The notes beneath the pieces are model-generated. The model worked only from the letters and a program-made list of their open reading frames with translations, made no database searches and was not told the DNA's origin. From NCBI GenBank assembly GCA_030220185.1, contig JASPKZ010007432.1, forward strand, positions 1,488,001 through 1,552,000: a stretch of 64,000 nucleotides of DNA, written 5' to 3'. Source of the DNA: Diploptera punctata (lineage: Eukaryota > Arthropoda > Insecta > Blattodea > Blaberidae). A program made the translations under genes and the position numbers. Each line of letters opens with the position of its first letter. Position 1 is the stretch's first letter. Below are positions 35,501-38,500 of the stretch, piece by piece.

Positions 35501-38500
35501 CCTCGAGACCACAGTGGTGGACCTTAGAGAGAAATCATTTCTTGACTTCGACCGGAACTATAATTCTGAATTTCATATGATTTTATACAGGGAATGTCAA
35601 AGGACTGGGAGAAAAGGATGTATAATAAATGAGCAATATTACCGAGGTTTCATTGTATTTATAATTTATAAACATTGATAATTAGTTAAATTAATATTAA
35701 GAAGCTAAAGCTGTTACTATGATTGAAATAAGTATAATAAAGTACACTACTAAATTATTGTAATCAAATGGTAAAGAGAAAAATTTATGCCTGAACCGGG
35801 AATCAAACCCCGAACCTTCAGTTTTCCATGCTGATACTCTTAACCATTGAGCTTAAAAGCCTGGATTAGCTCAATGGTTAAGAGCATCACCACGGAAAGC
35901 TGAAGGTTCGGGGTTCGATTCCTGGTTCAGGCAAAAATTTTTCTCTTTACCATTTGATTACAAAAATTTTTCTCTTTACTATTTGATTGATAATTAGGCT
36001 TTATACTCACATTTCTGTATGTTGAAGAGGCATCATTGACAAAACAGTCATGGTATTTGAATGAGCCACTATAATTTGAAATGTTGATTTAAATGAAGGT
36101 TCATCGAAGCAGGGAAACACTCGTCTTGCATTGCTTGGAAACAAGACTGTAACACCATACCACCTAAAAATATAAAATGATAAAACTCAAATATAAATAA
36201 TGCATTAATCATTTTAATGCTATTGCTGATACAAATAAAAATTATACATGTGTACATACTTTTCATCACCAGAGACAGTTTCATCTTCTCCTCTAAAGAA
36301 ACCAACATCTGTCTCACTGAAGTTACTGTTAAAAGTCAAATAAAGTTTGTATGATGTTCCTGGCTGCAGCATTTCTTCAAGTTGTATCAAAAGAGCATCT
36401 GCAGTTTCATTTCTGGATATACTAACAATATGAAGATTTTCTTCTGTTGCAGACCTAAAAATATAATGATTATTACATATATGTTCCCTTCAGTAAAAAA
36501 AAATAAGACCATTACCATATTTTTACACTTAAAAAACTCCATTTTTATTTATTTATTAGTATAGTGTATGTAACATATTATGTATGTGATACATGACAAG
36601 GTAATAAGTATTTCCGGACATGGTCCATTTTTCCCTTAACACATATGCACAAAATAGGCCTACATATGTACGAGGGTGGATCAAATATAAATCGGAATTT
36701 GTATCTGGAGGATCTGGTAGCGAACTGCAAAGGTTGTGATTTGGAGGGGAAGTTGGTGGGGGTGTCTGGAGTAGGGATCTTGATGTGTCGCACTCTGAAG
36801 AGCGGCCGCTTGCTCCAGTACGCCATGAGCAAGCAAGAGGTACACACGTCTGTTGCGCAATGCATTATTATTAAGTTTTTGGCGAAAGAAGGCACTAAAC
36901 CTTCTGAAATTTTGAGAAGGCTCCATGCGCAGTTCGGAGAAGCAACCCTGTCGAAGGCACAGGTGTATGATTGGTACAAAAAAATTTTAGCGGGCCAGGA
37001 TTCAGTGGAAAATGAGCCCCACCAAAGACGGCAACGAACAAGTATCACTGCAGACAACATTCGTGCTGTACGGGACCTTATTGAGGAGGATCGGCGCGTA
37101 ACAATTTCTGAAATTGCTTCACACGTTGGAATAAGCTTCGGAAGTGTTCAAGCCATCATCAGTGATGAATTCAAATTCCGAAAATTGTCTGCCAGGTGGG
37201 TTCCTTGGCTCCTCCCAGCCAGGAACAAAAAATTGACAAAAACTGACGAAAATGCATTGGATACCTCTGGAACATCCTCCTTACAGTCCAGATTTGTCAC
37301 CCTGTGACTACCATTTGTTTGGGCCACTGAAAGAAGACCTGGGAGGAAGGCGGTTTGGTGATGATGCAGCGATAGAGGAGTTCGTGCGCAACTGGCTGAC
37401 TACACGTCATCCCTCATTCTTCAAAGATGGCATCAAAAAGTTGCCAACTCAAAGACAAAAGTGTGTTGGAAATGCAGGAGACTATGTAGAAAAATGAGGT
37501 GGTGGTTTTGTATTTTTTTTTGTTAATTCAATAAAATTCTAAACAATAATTCTGGTTTATATTTGATTCACCCTCGTATATTTGAAGAGAAAAATTATAT
37601 GCTCAGACTGGGGCTCGAACCCAGGACCTTTGGCTTTCTAGACCAATGCTCTACCGACTGAGCTATCTGTGCAAGTTCCAATCTAAAAGCAAATTTTTCT
37701 CTTATATGCATTGTGAATTCCAAAGTCAAGGGTCCTGGATTCGAGACCCAGTCTGAGCGTATAATTTTTCTTTTCAAATATGATTTATCCATCATTGAGA
37801 TGTATGAAATGAATAATAAAAAAATCTACATATGTATATTTATATCAAAATTGGACATGGTCCAGTGTATTAATCAAAAGTTCGTATTTTGTAGGTTTTT
37901 TTCTACCATTTACCTCTTTCCCATTAACAATAAATTCTTATCTGGGCATTATTTAATTATCCAATCCAATTGAGGGTCTTCCCACTTTTCAGCGGTTGCC
38001 CTTTTTTACCAGCCGGCTGCTGGCCCTTCACATCCACATGTGTCAATCACAGAGGTAGATGATCAACAGCCAGTGTAGGGGTGACATGTGGTTAGCATGT
38101 CGAGTCCCCCAGCCATTATAGCTGGTTCCTCAACCTGGAGCCGCTACTTATTGTAGCTACCCAATTGCCTCACGATGCTGGGTGGGCACCGGTCCCATAC
38201 TGGCCGAAATACCATGAGAAAATTTCTTCCCCCATGGAGACTCGAACCAGCGCAAGTCCCGTAGCTCTGCGCCAAGGCTTCCTACCTTAACCGCTCGGCT
38301 ACGGCGCAGGACTATTTAATTATACTATACAAAAATATAATACATAAAAATGTCATAACAGAAAGAAACATTTGCACACAGCTAGGAATTTGAACCCAAG
38401 ATTTCCAGTTTTATTCATTGATGTTTTATTAATGAGCTAGTTAAGCACAAGAAGCTTTTTATGGTATGTGTAACCAGCAAATCCTACAACTTGGGGATGG

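Noticed and set aside
35072..35580. Frames RGQVFHCNHSIF... and CLTGEEKPRKNLTQ...
   Set aside because: Translations of SINE A/B sequence, recurring wherever the SINE does.
36578..37060. 160-codon minus-strand frame
   Set aside because: Antisense shadow of the mariner transposase.
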